From contig NZ_CP117709.1 in assembly GCF_028622875.1 (NCBI RefSeq), forward strand, positions 7,567,001-7,631,000: a DNA stretch of 64,000 nt. Direction: 5' to 3'. Made by a program: the position numbers and the translations under genes. Below the pieces are notes generated by a model. The model was not told where the DNA came from. It was given only the letters and a program-made list of their open reading frames with translations, and ran no database searches. This DNA comes from Streptomyces sp. MMBL 11-1. GTDB taxonomy: Bacteria > Actinomycetota > Actinomycetes > Streptomycetales > Streptomycetaceae. Of the stretch, positions 16,896 through 25,486 are shown in pieces; position 1 is the stretch's first letter, and every line of letters begins with the position of its first letter.

Positions 16896-18071
16896 GTGAA
16901 CAGACGAACGGACATCGAGGCCGCGGTACGGGCCGCCGCGCCGCACGCCCTGCTGGCCACCCTGCGCACCAAGCTCTGCAGCGTCTACGGGGCCCTCGCG
17001 GTGGAGCTGCACCTCGCCGACTACGGTCTGCGGGTCCTCAAGTCCCTGGACCGTCCCGACGACGAGAACGAGCCGCTGTCCCTCCACAACAGCCCCGAGG
17101 GCCGGGCGTTCGGCAGCCAGAAGCCCCGCGAACAGCAGGTCCGGCACGACGACGCCGTCGACCACCATCTGCCCGTGACCGTACGGGGCGAACGGCTCGG
17201 CATCCTCACCGTCCGGCTGCCCCAGGCGCTGTCCACCCCGGAGCTGGTCGGCGAGCTCACCCACATGGCCGACCTGCTGGGCCACGAGATCCTCGTCGCC
17301 GAACGGGACACCGACCTGTACCAGCGCGCCCGGCGCACCACCCGCCTCACCCTCGCCGCCGAGATGCAGTGGCAGCTGCTGCCCGCCCGCGCGTGCACCG
17401 CCGCCGAGTTCGCGATCGGGGCCCAGCTGGAGCCCGCGTACGCCATCCACGGCGACAACTTCGACTGGGCCGCCGACGCCGACGAACTGACCCTCGCGGT
17501 GACCAACGGCATGGGCGAGGGCATACAGGCCTCCCTCCTCACCAATCTCGCCGTCAACGCCCTGCGCAACGCCCGCCGGGCCGGCATCGGCATCGCGGAC
17601 CAGGCGGCCCTCGCCGATCAGGCGATCTACGACCAGCACCGCGGCGCGTCCCACGTCTCCACCCTGCTGCTCCGCTTCGAGCTGGCGACCGGCCGGGTGG
17701 GCGTCGTCGACGCGGGATCGCCCCAGCTGTGGATGCAGCGTGGCCGCGAGGTCCGTCGGATCGAGCTGGAAGCGCAGCTGCCGCTCGGCATGTTCGAGGA
17801 GTCGCAGTACAGGGCCCAGGAGTTCCAGGTGGAGCCCGGCGACCGGCTGCTGCTGCTCAGCGACGGCGTCTACGAGGCGGTGTCCCCGCTGGGAGAGGCG
17901 TACGGGGAACGCGCGCTGGCCCGTGCCATCCAGTCGACCCGGCTGCTTCCGGCCGCAACCGTCCCGCGAGCGATACTCGGCGAACTGGCGGAGTACCGGG
18001 GCACCGAGACGCTCGACGACGCGCTGGTGCTGTGTCTGGACTGGTTCGGCCGACCGGACGACGAGGGCTGA
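16896..18071 (+). CDS. SpoIIE-like PP2C protein with degenerate metal site
   Basis: The 391-aa product has an N-terminal GAF-like sensory region (about 1-140) and a SpoIIE-type phosphatase domain (about 150-385) ending with ETLDDALVLCLDW. The usual metal-binding sequence GDVxGHG reads TNGMGEG here, so an Asp is replaced by Asn and His by Glu. The GDNFDW block replaces GGDWYD. It may be weakly active or act as a binding protein for STAS partners. The GTG at 16896 is used because the earlier frame start is a TTG without homology. It is divergent from the MarR gene. Confidence 0.82.
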   Translation: MNRRTDIEAAVRAAAPHALLATLRTKLCSVYGALAVELHLADYGLRVLKSLDRPDDENEPLSLHNSPEGRAFGSQKPREQQVRHDDAVDHHLPVTVRGERLGILTVRLPQALSTPELVGELTHMADLLGHEILVAERDTDLYQRARRTTRLTLAAEMQWQLLPARACTAAEFAIGAQLEPAYAIHGDNFDWAADADELTLAVTNGMGEGIQASLLTNLAVNALRNARRAGIGIADQAALADQAIYDQHRGASHVSTLLLRFELATGRVGVVDAGSPQLWMQRGREVRRIELEAQLPLGMFEESQYRAQEFQVEPGDRLLLLSDGVYEAVSPLGEAYGERALARAIQSTRLLPAATVPRAILGELAEYRGTETLDDALVLCLDWFGRPDDEG

Positions 18072-18107
18072 GCCGGCCCCGAAGCCACGGGCCTCCCGCC
18101 GCGCCCC

Positions 18108-18243
18108 TCAGCCGTCGAAGGCGCGGCGGGAGGCCTCGATGTGGCCGATGTGCTCATGGGCCCAGTCGCACATCGCCTGGACCGTCCGGCGCAGGCCCTG
18201 CCCCGGCCCGGTGAGCGTGTACGTGACGGGAGACCGCCGTGCC
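18108..18243 (-). pseudogene. Remnant of a HxlR family regulator (C-terminal end only)
   Basis: The minus strand reads SPVTYTLTGPGQGLRRTVQA, then MCDWAHEHIGHIEASRRAFDG and a TGA at 18110-18108. This matches the wing and last helix of HxlR-type winged-helix regulators (YxLTxxGxxL...W). Upstream the frame loses similarity and meets a stop at 18291-18293, so the DNA-binding half is gone. It lies between the PP2C gene and the HATPase gene. It was recognised by pattern only, so the family assignment is moderately sure. Confidence 0.55.
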
Positions 18244-18290
18244 GCGCGGGCGGGGGCCCGGACGGACAGCGGGCGGGGTGCCGGCCGGGC

Positions 18291-18821
18291 TCAGGTGCTG
18301 AGTTGGAACTCCGCCCGGATCCGTTTGCCCACCGGCACCCGCTCGGCCGTGAGCCGGTCGCACAGGGCCACCACGATCTCCATGCCGTGACCGCCGAGGC
18401 GGGAGGGGTCGGGGGCGTACAGCACGGGCATCGCGGTGCTGCTGTCGTACACCGTGACGCTGATGAGCCGCGCGTTGCCCTCCAGCTCCAGCAGGTAGGG
18501 GCCGTGGCTGTAGCGGTCGGCGTTGGTGACCAGCTCGCTCACGGCCAGCATCAGGTCGCTGCGCGTGTGATCGCCGATCGGGGCGAGGCATTCCACCGCG
18601 AGTCTCGTCAGGAAGCGGTCGGCGAGCGCACGGGCCAGCGCGATGCAGCCCGGCTCGCCGTCGAAGACCTCGGCGCTGAGCAGTACCTCGGCGGGAGCCA
18701 GCCCCTGACCCGGATCTTCCGGTGGGGAGGTGACCTGTTCGTTCATGTGCTCCAGCCAGGGCGCCGCAGTGAGGTCGGGAACCTTTTCCGCCATGCGTCT
18801 ACCCGTGGCGAACGATCCCAC
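18291..18821 (-). CDS. ATP-binding anti-sigma-type protein (HATPase_c)
   Basis: The 176-aa product carries a GHKL ATPase fold of the RsbW/SpoIIAB type, with the N-box region LMLAVSELVTNADRYSHG and the G-box GGHGMEIVVALCDR. These small kinases bind sigma factors and phosphorylate STAS antagonists. It is the last gene of a block with a response regulator, histidine kinase and REC-PP2C on the same strand. The GTG at 18821 is the longest choice; ATGs at 18794 and 18746 are alternatives, the last with a well placed GGAG. The sigma partner is not shown by sequence. Confidence 0.82.
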   Translation of the reverse strand: MGSFATGRRMAEKVPDLTAAPWLEHMNEQVTSPPEDPGQGLAPAEVLLSAEVFDGEPGCIALARALADRFLTRLAVECLAPIGDHTRSDLMLAVSELVTNADRYSHGPYLLELEGNARLISVTVYDSSTAMPVLYAPDPSRLGGHGMEIVVALCDRLTAERVPVGKRIRAEFQLST

Positions 18822-18842
18822 TCCAGGAGATCCGGCACGATC

Positions 18843-19286
18843 CTACGCACGTCCGGGCAGCCGCACCACGGTCACGAAGAACTCGTCGATCTGGCGCACC
18901 GCCGCGATGAACTGATCGAGGTCCACCGGCTTCGTCACATACGCGTTGGCGTGCAGCTTGTAGCTGCGCAGGATGTCCTCCTCGGCGGAGGACGTGGTGA
19001 GCACGACCACGGGGATGAGAGCGAGTTCGGGGTCGCCCTTGATCTGTTCCAGCACCTGCCGGCCGTCGTACTTGGGCAGGTTCAGGTCCAGCAGCACCAG
19101 GTCCGGGCGGGGAGCCTCGGCGTACTCGCCGCGCCGGTAGAGGAAGTCCAGCGCCTCCTGCCCGTCGCGCACGACGTGCAGGGTGTTGCGGATCTTGTTG
19201 TCCTCGAAGGCCTCACGGGTCATCAGCTCGTCGCCGGGGTCGTCCTCGACGAGCAGGACCTCGATGGGCTGGACAGGGGTGTTCAC
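18843..19286 (-). CDS. Rcp1-like single-domain response regulator
   Basis: The 147-aa product is a lone receiver domain: acidic VEDD at 13-16, phospho-acceptor Asp67 in LVLLDLNLP, Thr in VVVLTTSS, and the conserved Lys in AYVTKPVD. It has the longer loop (LYRRGEYAEAPRPD) typical of phytochrome-associated Rcp1 receivers. It lacks an output domain, so it likely relays phosphate or controls a partner by contact. Its start overlaps the stop of the histidine kinase by 4 bp, marking them as a cognate pair. Confidence 0.92.
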   Translation of the reverse strand: MNTPVQPIEVLLVEDDPGDELMTREAFEDNKIRNTLHVVRDGQEALDFLYRRGEYAEAPRPDLVLLDLNLPKYDGRQVLEQIKGDPELALIPVVVLTTSSAEEDILRSYKLHANAYVTKPVDLDQFIAAVRQIDEFFVTVVRLPGRA

Positions 19287-20914
19287 GAAGGATCTCCCGG
19301 CTGGCTGGTGAGCAGGGCGGGAGCGAGCAGCTCCGCCGTGGTGTGCGTGGGCACCTCGGGCGCCACGGGCAGGGTGAAGTGGACGCGCGTGCCTTCGCCC
19401 GGTTCGGGCTCCAGCCAGATCCGGCCACCGTGGAACTCGATGATCTTCCGGCAGAGCGCGAGGCCGATGCCCGTGCCCTCGTACTCGTCACGGGCGTGCA
19501 ACCGCTGGAAGATGACGAACACCTTGTCCGCGAACTCGGGCGCGATCCCGATTCCGTTGTCCGACACCGTCAGGTGCCAGTCCTCGTCCTCCCGTACGCA
19601 GGTGATCGAGATCCGGCACGGGACGCCCGCCCGGCGGAACTTCACCGCGTTGCCGACGAGGTTCTGCCAGACCATCGTGAGCGCGGTCGGGTCCCCGAGC
19701 AGTTCGGGCAGGGACTCCGGCCGCTCGATCACCGTCCCCGACTCCTCCACCGCGAGGGTCAGATTAACCAGGGCGCGGTCCAGGGCCCGGTCGAGCTCGA
19801 CCGGCTTCCAGCTCTCGTGCACCCGGCCCACCCGCGAGAACGTCAGCAGGTCGTTGATGAGGACCTGCATCCGCTTGGCGCCGTCCACCGCGAAGGCGAT
19901 GTACTGCTTGCCCCGCTCGTCGAGTTCCTCGCCGTACCGCTTCTCCAGGAGCTGGCAGAAGGACGCGACCTTGCGCAGCGGCTCCTGGAGGTCGTGCGAG
20001 GCGACGTACGCGAACTGCTCCAGCTCCGAATTGGAACGGCGCAGCTCCTCCGTCTGCTCCGCGAGCAGGGACTCACGGTTCTGCGCCTCGGCCAGTTCGT
20101 CGGCCAGCCGCCGCCGCATGTCCTCCACTGCCCAGGCCACGGCCTGGACGTCGGACGGCCCCTTGATCTCGATCCGCGTTCCGAAGGCCTGCGACCGGAC
20201 GCGGTCGGAGGCGTCGCGCAGCCGGTTCAGCGGGACGCCCACCACCCGGTGGAGCAGCAGGCTCAGCGCCGCCACGGTCAGTACGAAGACGCTGACCAGC
20301 GCGATCAGTACCCGGTCGCGGGTGGTGCGCGCCGAGTCGAGATCGGCGCGCGCCTGGTCGCGGGCCTCGGCGAGATGACCCTGCTGGGCGCCGTACGCCC
20401 GCCGCAGCTGGTCGAAGTCCGCCTTGCTGCGCTGCAACTGCGCGGAGGTCGCGGCCTCGCTCGGCCCCTGCGCCCGGACCGTCGCCACCAGCGGCTCGGC
20501 CTTGCTCCGCCGCCACTTCTCGGCGGCGGAGGCGATGGCGTCGAGGTCATCGGCGTACCGGCTGCCGGGGCCCACGAGGTGCCGGACCTGTGCGAGGCGC
20601 TCCTGCTCGGCGGCCTTCCCCGCCTCGTACGGTTCGAGGAAGGAGCCATCGCCGGTCAGCGCGAATCCCCTGATCCCGGTCTCCTGGTCGAGGAGGGCGT
20701 TCTGGAGCTGGAAGGACGCGGACCTGGCGGGCTGGATGCGGTCCACCAGGTCGGTCGTGCGGTCGGAGATCCGGGCCATCACGAGCCCGCCGATCACCAG
20801 ACAGGCGCAGACCACCACGATGAATCCGCCGAGGATGAGATGGACCCAGTTCTGCACGGACAGCCGCGCGGCGAGACCGCCCGGCGCCGGTTCCTTCGTC
20901 ATGTCACCGCTCAT
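19283..20914 (-). CDS. CHASE3-HAMP sensor histidine kinase
   Basis: The 543-aa product has a transmembrane helix at about 26-47, an extracellular CHASE3 domain at about 50-195 (DQETGIRGFALTGDGSFLEPY), a second helix at about 202-222 and HAMP at about 223-275. A short coiled coil leads to HisKA with His307 in YVASHDLQEPLRK. The ATPase part has DNGIGI and GTGIGLAL. It should sense an external signal and pass phosphate to the overlapping receiver gene. The ATG at 20914 overlaps the upstream PP2C gene by 11 bp; the ATG at 20902 is an alternative start. Confidence 0.93.
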   Translation of the reverse strand: MSGDMTKEPAPGGLAARLSVQNWVHLILGGFIVVVCACLVIGGLVMARISDRTTDLVDRIQPARSASFQLQNALLDQETGIRGFALTGDGSFLEPYEAGKAAEQERLAQVRHLVGPGSRYADDLDAIASAAEKWRRSKAEPLVATVRAQGPSEAATSAQLQRSKADFDQLRRAYGAQQGHLAEARDQARADLDSARTTRDRVLIALVSVFVLTVAALSLLLHRVVGVPLNRLRDASDRVRSQAFGTRIEIKGPSDVQAVAWAVEDMRRRLADELAEAQNRESLLAEQTEELRRSNSELEQFAYVASHDLQEPLRKVASFCQLLEKRYGEELDERGKQYIAFAVDGAKRMQVLINDLLTFSRVGRVHESWKPVELDRALDRALVNLTLAVEESGTVIERPESLPELLGDPTALTMVWQNLVGNAVKFRRAGVPCRISITCVREDEDWHLTVSDNGIGIAPEFADKVFVIFQRLHARDEYEGTGIGLALCRKIIEFHGGRIWLEPEPGEGTRVHFTLPVAPEVPTHTTAELLAPALLTSQPGDPS

Positions 20915-22175
20915 CGGATTCCGACCCCCAGCCCAGATGCAGAACGGCCACATCGTCCGCGAGCCCGCCGTAGGGAGCGGCCCCCTCCGAGGCCCCCGCG
21001 ACCAGGGAGTCGACGAACGGGCGGGCCGGCAGATGCCCGTTGGCCCGGGCCATCGCGAGCAGCCCTTCCTCACCGAGGCGGCTGCCGGGCCCGTTGCGCC
21101 CCTCGAAGAGCCCGTCCGTGAAGAGAACGAGACCCGCACCGGGTGCGAGCGGGATGTCGACCGTCGGCCACCGGCCGGCCCCGGGCAGCAGCCCGAGCGC
21201 CATGCCGCCCTCGGGCTCGACCCAGGTCACGTCCGTGCCCTCACGCAGCAGCAGGCCGGGATGACCGGCGCGCAGGACCTGCGCGTGCCCTTGCCCGGGC
21301 GGGAACGCCAGCGAGGTGACGGTGGCGAACACGTGCGAGTCCGAGCGCTCGGCGACCAGGATCTCCTCCAGCAGGGCTATCTGCTCCGGGTGCGACGTAC
21401 CGCACAGCACGGCGGTACGCCAGGCCACCCGCAGACACACACCGAGGGCGGCCTCCGCGGCGCCGTGCCCGGAGACATCGCCGATCACCGCGTGGACCGT
21501 GCCGTCCGAGGTCTGCACCACGTCGTAGAAGTCACCGCTCAGCAGCCCGTGGACCCGCCCCGGCTCGTAACGGGCGCGCGCCCGGAAGCGGTCGTCCCGC
21601 AGCAGGGGGACGGGCAGCAGCCCGCGCTCCAGCCGGGCGTTCTCCTGGGCGATCAGCCGGTTGGCGCGCAGCGCGGCGGCGGCCCGTTCCACTTCCTTGC
21701 GCTGCAGGGCGTAGCGGACCGCGCGCGAGAGCACCTCCGGGTCCAGACGGCCCTTGACCAGGTAGTCCTGGGCGCCCCCCGCGACCGCGCGGAGCCCGGT
21801 GCCGGACTCCTCCAGGCCGGTGAGGACGACGATCGCGGCGTCGCTGTCGGACTCCAGTATCTGGCGCACGGCGTCCAGGCCGTGGACGTCGGGGAGATGC
21901 AGGTCCAGGAGCACGCACACGGGGGCGGTGGCCGCGCGCAGGAAGGCGCGCGCCTCGGCCAGGGTCTTGCACCAGGTGAGGGCGGAGTCCAGCTCGCTGT
22001 CGGTGAGCATCTCCTCGACGAGCAGAGCATCCCCCGCGTCGTCCTCCACGAGCAGGATCGACGCGTTCACACTCCACAGCGGGCCCTCGGGGTGGTGCGA
22101 GGCCCCGACCTGCTGGGAGGGAATTCCGGAGATGCCCACAGGAAGCGGTGCGGTGCCGGTGGGCGACTCGGTCAA
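20904..22175 (-). CDS. Response regulator with PP2C output (REC-SpoIIE)
   Basis: The 423-aa product joins a receiver domain (VEDD at 43-46, phospho-Asp91 in VLLDLHLPD) through a coiled linker (about 165-195) to a SpoIIE-type PP2C domain. Metal-site motifs LSGDFYDVV and VIGDVSGHGAAEA are intact, unlike the PP2C at 16896. It is analogous to RsbU/RssB-type switches that dephosphorylate STAS antagonists when phosphorylated. It starts with TTG, supported by an AAGGAGGTGGAGG site just upstream. It is first in the run to the kinase, receiver and HATPase genes, so the four are probably one operon. Confidence 0.92.
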   Translation of the reverse strand: MTESPTGTAPLPVGISGIPSQQVGASHHPEGPLWSVNASILLVEDDAGDALLVEEMLTDSELDSALTWCKTLAEARAFLRAATAPVCVLLDLHLPDVHGLDAVRQILESDSDAAIVVLTGLEESGTGLRAVAGGAQDYLVKGRLDPEVLSRAVRYALQRKEVERAAAALRANRLIAQENARLERGLLPVPLLRDDRFRARARYEPGRVHGLLSGDFYDVVQTSDGTVHAVIGDVSGHGAAEAALGVCLRVAWRTAVLCGTSHPEQIALLEEILVAERSDSHVFATVTSLAFPPGQGHAQVLRAGHPGLLLREGTDVTWVEPEGGMALGLLPGAGRWPTVDIPLAPGAGLVLFTDGLFEGRNGPGSRLGEEGLLAMARANGHLPARPFVDSLVAGASEGAAPYGGLADDVAVLHLGWGSESDER

Positions 22176-22257
22176 CCCCCTCCACCTCCTTGTCCGACGG
22201 CGCGGTTCGTACGGCCTGATCGTCAGGAAGCATATGCGAGCGAGGGGCCTCTCAGAT

Positions 22258-23151
22258 TCACGCCTCGACGCTCATCCCCTTGCGCAGCTGCTGGACGATC
22301 CTGCTGAGCAGCCGCGACACGTGCATCTGGGACACACCCAGCTCCGCGCCGATCTGCGACTGCGTCATCTCCGCACCGAACCGCATCTGCACGATGCGGC
22401 GCTCCCGGTCGTCGAGCCGGTCCAGCAGCGGGGCCAGGGTGTGCAGGTTCTCGACGGTCTCCATGGCCGGATCCGTCTCACCGAGGACATCGGCGTACGC
22501 CCGCTGCTCCTGGCCGGAGTCGCTGTCCGCGGAGGGGGTGTCGAGCGAGCCGGCCGAGTAGCCGTTGGCCGCCACGAGCCCCTCGATGATCTCCTCCTCG
22601 GGGAGGTCGAGGTGGGCGGCCAGTTCCTTGACGGTGGGGTCGCGGTCGAGCTCCGCGGAGAGCTGCTCCTTCGCCTTGGCGAGATCCACCCGCAGCTCCT
22701 GGAGCCGCCGCGGCACATGTACCGACCAGGTGGTGTCGCGGAAGAAGCGCTTGATCTCCCCGACGATGTAGGGCACGGCGAAGGTGGCGAACTCGACCTC
22801 GCGCGACAGGTCGAACCGGTCGATGGCCTTGATCAGGCCGATCGTGCCGACCTGGATGATGTCCTCCGTGTCGTCGCCGCCGCGGTTGCGGAACCGGGAG
22901 GCGGCGAAGCGCACCAGGGAGAGGTTCATCTCGATCAGGGTGTTACGCGCGTACTGGTGCTCGTGGGTGCCCTCCTCCAGGAGCTGGAGCCGGTCGAAGA
23001 AGATCTTCGACAGAGCCCGTGCGTCCTGCGGGGCGATCTTCCCGGCGTCCTCGACCCAGGGCAGCTCTCCGGTGACGTCCGCTGTCCGCGCACTGGTCCG
23101 ACCGCCGCTCAGCGGCGTCGTTCCGGCGGCTCGCACTGACATCGCCGTCAT
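22258..23151 (-). CDS. SigB/SigF-family RNA polymerase sigma factor
   Basis: The 297-aa product has region 2 (NLSLVRFAASRFRNRGGDDTEDIIQVGTIG, DRFDLSREVEFATFAVPYIVGEIKR), region 3 (WSVHVPRRLQELRVDL) and region 4 HTH (MTQSQIGAELGVSQMHVSRLLSRI). These are all typical of Streptomyces stress and development sigma factors of the SigB/F/G/L group. Such factors are held by HATPase anti-sigma proteins and released by STAS antagonists, types encoded just downstream. The ATG at 23151 follows GGAGG at 8 nt. The block layout suggests this factor is the output of the nearby switch, which is inference. Confidence 0.93.
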   Translation of the reverse strand: MTAMSVRAAGTTPLSGGRTSARTADVTGELPWVEDAGKIAPQDARALSKIFFDRLQLLEEGTHEHQYARNTLIEMNLSLVRFAASRFRNRGGDDTEDIIQVGTIGLIKAIDRFDLSREVEFATFAVPYIVGEIKRFFRDTTWSVHVPRRLQELRVDLAKAKEQLSAELDRDPTVKELAAHLDLPEEEIIEGLVAANGYSAGSLDTPSADSDSGQEQRAYADVLGETDPAMETVENLHTLAPLLDRLDDRERRIVQMRFGAEMTQSQIGAELGVSQMHVSRLLSRIVQQLRKGMSVEA

Positions 23152-23452
23152 GGTCTCACCCTCCTGCTGCCCGATGTGTCGGACGGTCGCTTGCCCGGTC
23201 CTCGCGAAGTCATGCGTCCTTTCTTCCGTTTCTTTTCCGGCTTCCTTTCCGACGGCTCGGGTCCGAGGGCGTCTGCCGGGCCTCCCGGGCCTCCTCCGCC
23301 GGAGCCCGCTCGTGGGCGAGGCCGTTCCCCACCCGTACGCCACCCGTACGGCGCTCGAACAGAGCAGTGGCCCGCGCATGGCAAACTTGGGCGGGGTGTT
23401 TCGGCCTGCGGTGATCCACGACCCGCGGTGAGAAGATGACAGAGGAACGGCA
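23152..23452. other. 301-bp divergent intergenic region
   Basis: The region separates the sigma factor gene from the divergent SDR-like gene. It contains a pyrimidine-rich tract at about 23217-23250 (purine-rich on the sigma factor strand) and a short direct repeat of CACCCGTACG at about 23333-23356. I see no clear -35/-10 pair, small ORF or hairpin. Confidence 0.4.
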
Positions 23453-24937
23453 ATGACGGTGACAGAGGACAGCCCGGAGCTCGCTCCCGGAATCGAGGAG
23501 TTCGGTCCCGGTATCGACCCGGAGCGGCTGGCCGTCTGCCTGAGCGTGCTCGACGAGCTCGACCGGATCGAGGTGGACCACCCGGACGCCATCGCCGTCC
23601 GCCGGGCCACCGCCGGGATCTACCGCACCGTGAAGCAGCGCCGCCGTCAGGAGCGCCGCGCGGCGAAGACCGCCCACGACCGGGCCGTCACCGAGGCCAC
23701 GGCGACCGGCTCGGCCGAGCGCATCGACGACGAGACGCAGGGCGTGCTGCCCTCCTCCTCCGCCCAGGCCGAGATCGCGGGCATCCTCCAGCGGCCCCGG
23801 TCCTGCTACATCTGCAAGACGCGGTACGTCGAGGTCGACGCCTTCTACCACCAGCTCTGCCGGTCGTGCGCCAAGGAGAACCGCTCCCGCCGCGACGCCC
23901 GCACCGATCTGACCGGACGCCGGGCACTGCTCACCGGCGGCCGGGCGAAGATCGGCATGTACATCGCGCTGCGGCTGCTGCGCGACGGCGCGCACACCAC
24001 CATCACCACGCGCTTCCCCAACGACGCGATCCGCCGCTTCAAGGCGATGGAGGACAGCGACGAGTGGATCCACCGGCTGAAGATCGTCGGCATCGACCTC
24101 CGCGACCCGGCCCAGGTCGTCGCGCTGGCCGACTCGGTCGCTGCCGAGGGCCCGCTGGACATCCTGATCAACAACGCGGCCCAGACCGTGCGCCGCTCCC
24201 CGGGGGCCTACAGAGAGCTGGTCAACGCCGAGTCGGCCCCGCTGCCCGCGGGCGAACTGCCCGTCGCCGAGGTCATCGGTACCTTCGGCAGCGGCACGGT
24301 CGACCGGGTCGCCGCGCTGCCCACCGCCCGCAAGGAGGGCCTGAGCGCCCAGGACGTCACGGACCTCGCCCTGGTCACCGGCTCCGCCTCGCCGGCCCGG
24401 ATCGCGGCGGGCACCGCGATCGACGCGGGAGGCCTCGTCCCGGACCTGCACGACAGCAACAGCTGGATCCAGACGGTGGAGGAGGTCGAACCGATCGAGC
24501 TCCTCGAGGTCCAGCTCTGCAACTCCACCGCGCCGTTCATCCTCATCAGCCGGCTGCGCCCGGCGATGGCCGCGACCTCCGCGACCCACGCGTACGTCGT
24601 GAACGTCTCGGCGATGGAGGGCGTCTTCAGCCGGGGCTACAAGGGCGCCGGTCACCCGCACACCAACATGGCCAAGGCCGCGCTGAACATGCTGACGCGC
24701 ACCAGCGCCCAGGAGATGTTCGAGAAGGACGGCATCCTGATGACGGCCGTGGACACCGGCTGGATCACGGACGAGCGCCCGCACCCGGACAAGATGCGCC
24801 TCGCCGAGGAGGGCTTCCACGCACCCCTCGACCTGGTCGACGGCGCGGCCCGGGTCTACGACCCGATCGTGCGCGGTGAGGCCGGCGAGGCCCTCTACGG
24901 CTGCTTCCTCAAGGACTACGCTCCCGCCAATTGGTGA
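23453..24937 (+). CDS. Zinc-ribbon SDR family protein lacking catalytic Tyr
   Basis: The 494-aa product has a charged N-terminus, a four-cysteine zinc-ribbon-like motif (C118, C121, C136, C139 in CYIC...CRSC), then a Rossmann domain with TGGRAKIG at 161-168 and NNAA at 240-243. Ser386 (NVSAMEG) and Lys408 of the SDR active site are present. The residue four before the Lys is Thr404 (HTNMAK) instead of Tyr. A roughly 90-residue insert separates NNAA from the active-site half. Classic dehydrogenase chemistry is therefore doubtful; a binding or atypical reductase role is possible. It is a single gene followed by a strong terminator. Confidence 0.85.
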   Translation: MTVTEDSPELAPGIEEFGPGIDPERLAVCLSVLDELDRIEVDHPDAIAVRRATAGIYRTVKQRRRQERRAAKTAHDRAVTEATATGSAERIDDETQGVLPSSSAQAEIAGILQRPRSCYICKTRYVEVDAFYHQLCRSCAKENRSRRDARTDLTGRRALLTGGRAKIGMYIALRLLRDGAHTTITTRFPNDAIRRFKAMEDSDEWIHRLKIVGIDLRDPAQVVALADSVAAEGPLDILINNAAQTVRRSPGAYRELVNAESAPLPAGELPVAEVIGTFGSGTVDRVAALPTARKEGLSAQDVTDLALVTGSASPARIAAGTAIDAGGLVPDLHDSNSWIQTVEEVEPIELLEVQLCNSTAPFILISRLRPAMAATSATHAYVVNVSAMEGVFSRGYKGAGHPHTNMAKAALNMLTRTSAQEMFEKDGILMTAVDTGWITDERPHPDKMRLAEEGFHAPLDLVDGAARVYDPIVRGEAGEALYGCFLKDYAPANW

Positions 24938-24980
24938 CCCGAACGGCTCAACCGGCGCGGCGGTCTCCGCGCGACGGCCG

Positions 24981-25016
24981 AGAACCCGGCCCAGGATGTT
25001 CCCTGGGCCGGGTTCT
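24981..25016. terminator. Strong 15-bp stem terminator
   Basis: AGAACCCGGCCCAGG (24981-24995) pairs perfectly with CCTGGGCCGGGTTCT (25002-25016) over a 6-nt loop. It lies 44 bp after the SDR-like gene. It should insulate that gene from the small peptide gene downstream. Confidence 0.8.
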
Positions 25017-25293
25017 CGCTGTACCCGGTGGCCGAAAGTGAGCTACCGCACACATTCTATCGAGCGCGGAGGCGCTCATTTGGTTACGCTGAGGCGAACG
25101 GACGCCATCGAGGAGCCCACGAAGGTTCCCCGACCGTCCTGGGACATGGCCGGAAACCCGGCCGCTGTTCCGCCTCACACCGGCGCCACCGCGACCGACG
25201 TTTACCAACCCCCTGCCCCGCGCGGGGCGGTCGCGCCCCGGCATCGCCGGAGCGACGGCGGGCCCCGGGCGACGCGACACGAAGGAGTGCGCG

Positions 25294-25470
25294 GTGACGA
25301 CACCGGAACTGACCGAGCGCGAAATGCGCCCTGCCGAACGGAAGACGGGGCGGCCCGGCCGCCCCGAGAAGCTGCGGAACATCGAGGTCTGGGCCAGATC
25401 GGCCCCGATCCGGCTCGCCGGATACGAGGACGACCTCGCCGAGCCGCACATCCTGCCCGGCATCGACTGA
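25294..25470 (+). CDS. 58-aa orphan peptide, possible RiPP precursor-like
   Basis: A GTG at 25294 with AAGGAG 8 nt upstream opens a 58-codon frame ending at TGA 25468-25470. The N-terminal half is charged (Arg/Glu/Lys/Pro); the C-terminal part reads NIEVWARSAPIRLAGYEDD and ends with PHILPGID. There is no signal peptide or transmembrane helix. The leader-like charged start and short distinct end resemble a ribosomal peptide precursor, but no YcaO, radical-SAM, lanthipeptide or similar enzyme lies beside it. It stands alone, behind a strong terminator and convergent with the next gene. I do not recognise a named family. Confidence 0.7.
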   Translation: MTTPELTEREMRPAERKTGRPGRPEKLRNIEVWARSAPIRLAGYEDDLAEPHILPGID

Positions 25471-25486
25471 GGCATCGGCTGACCGC

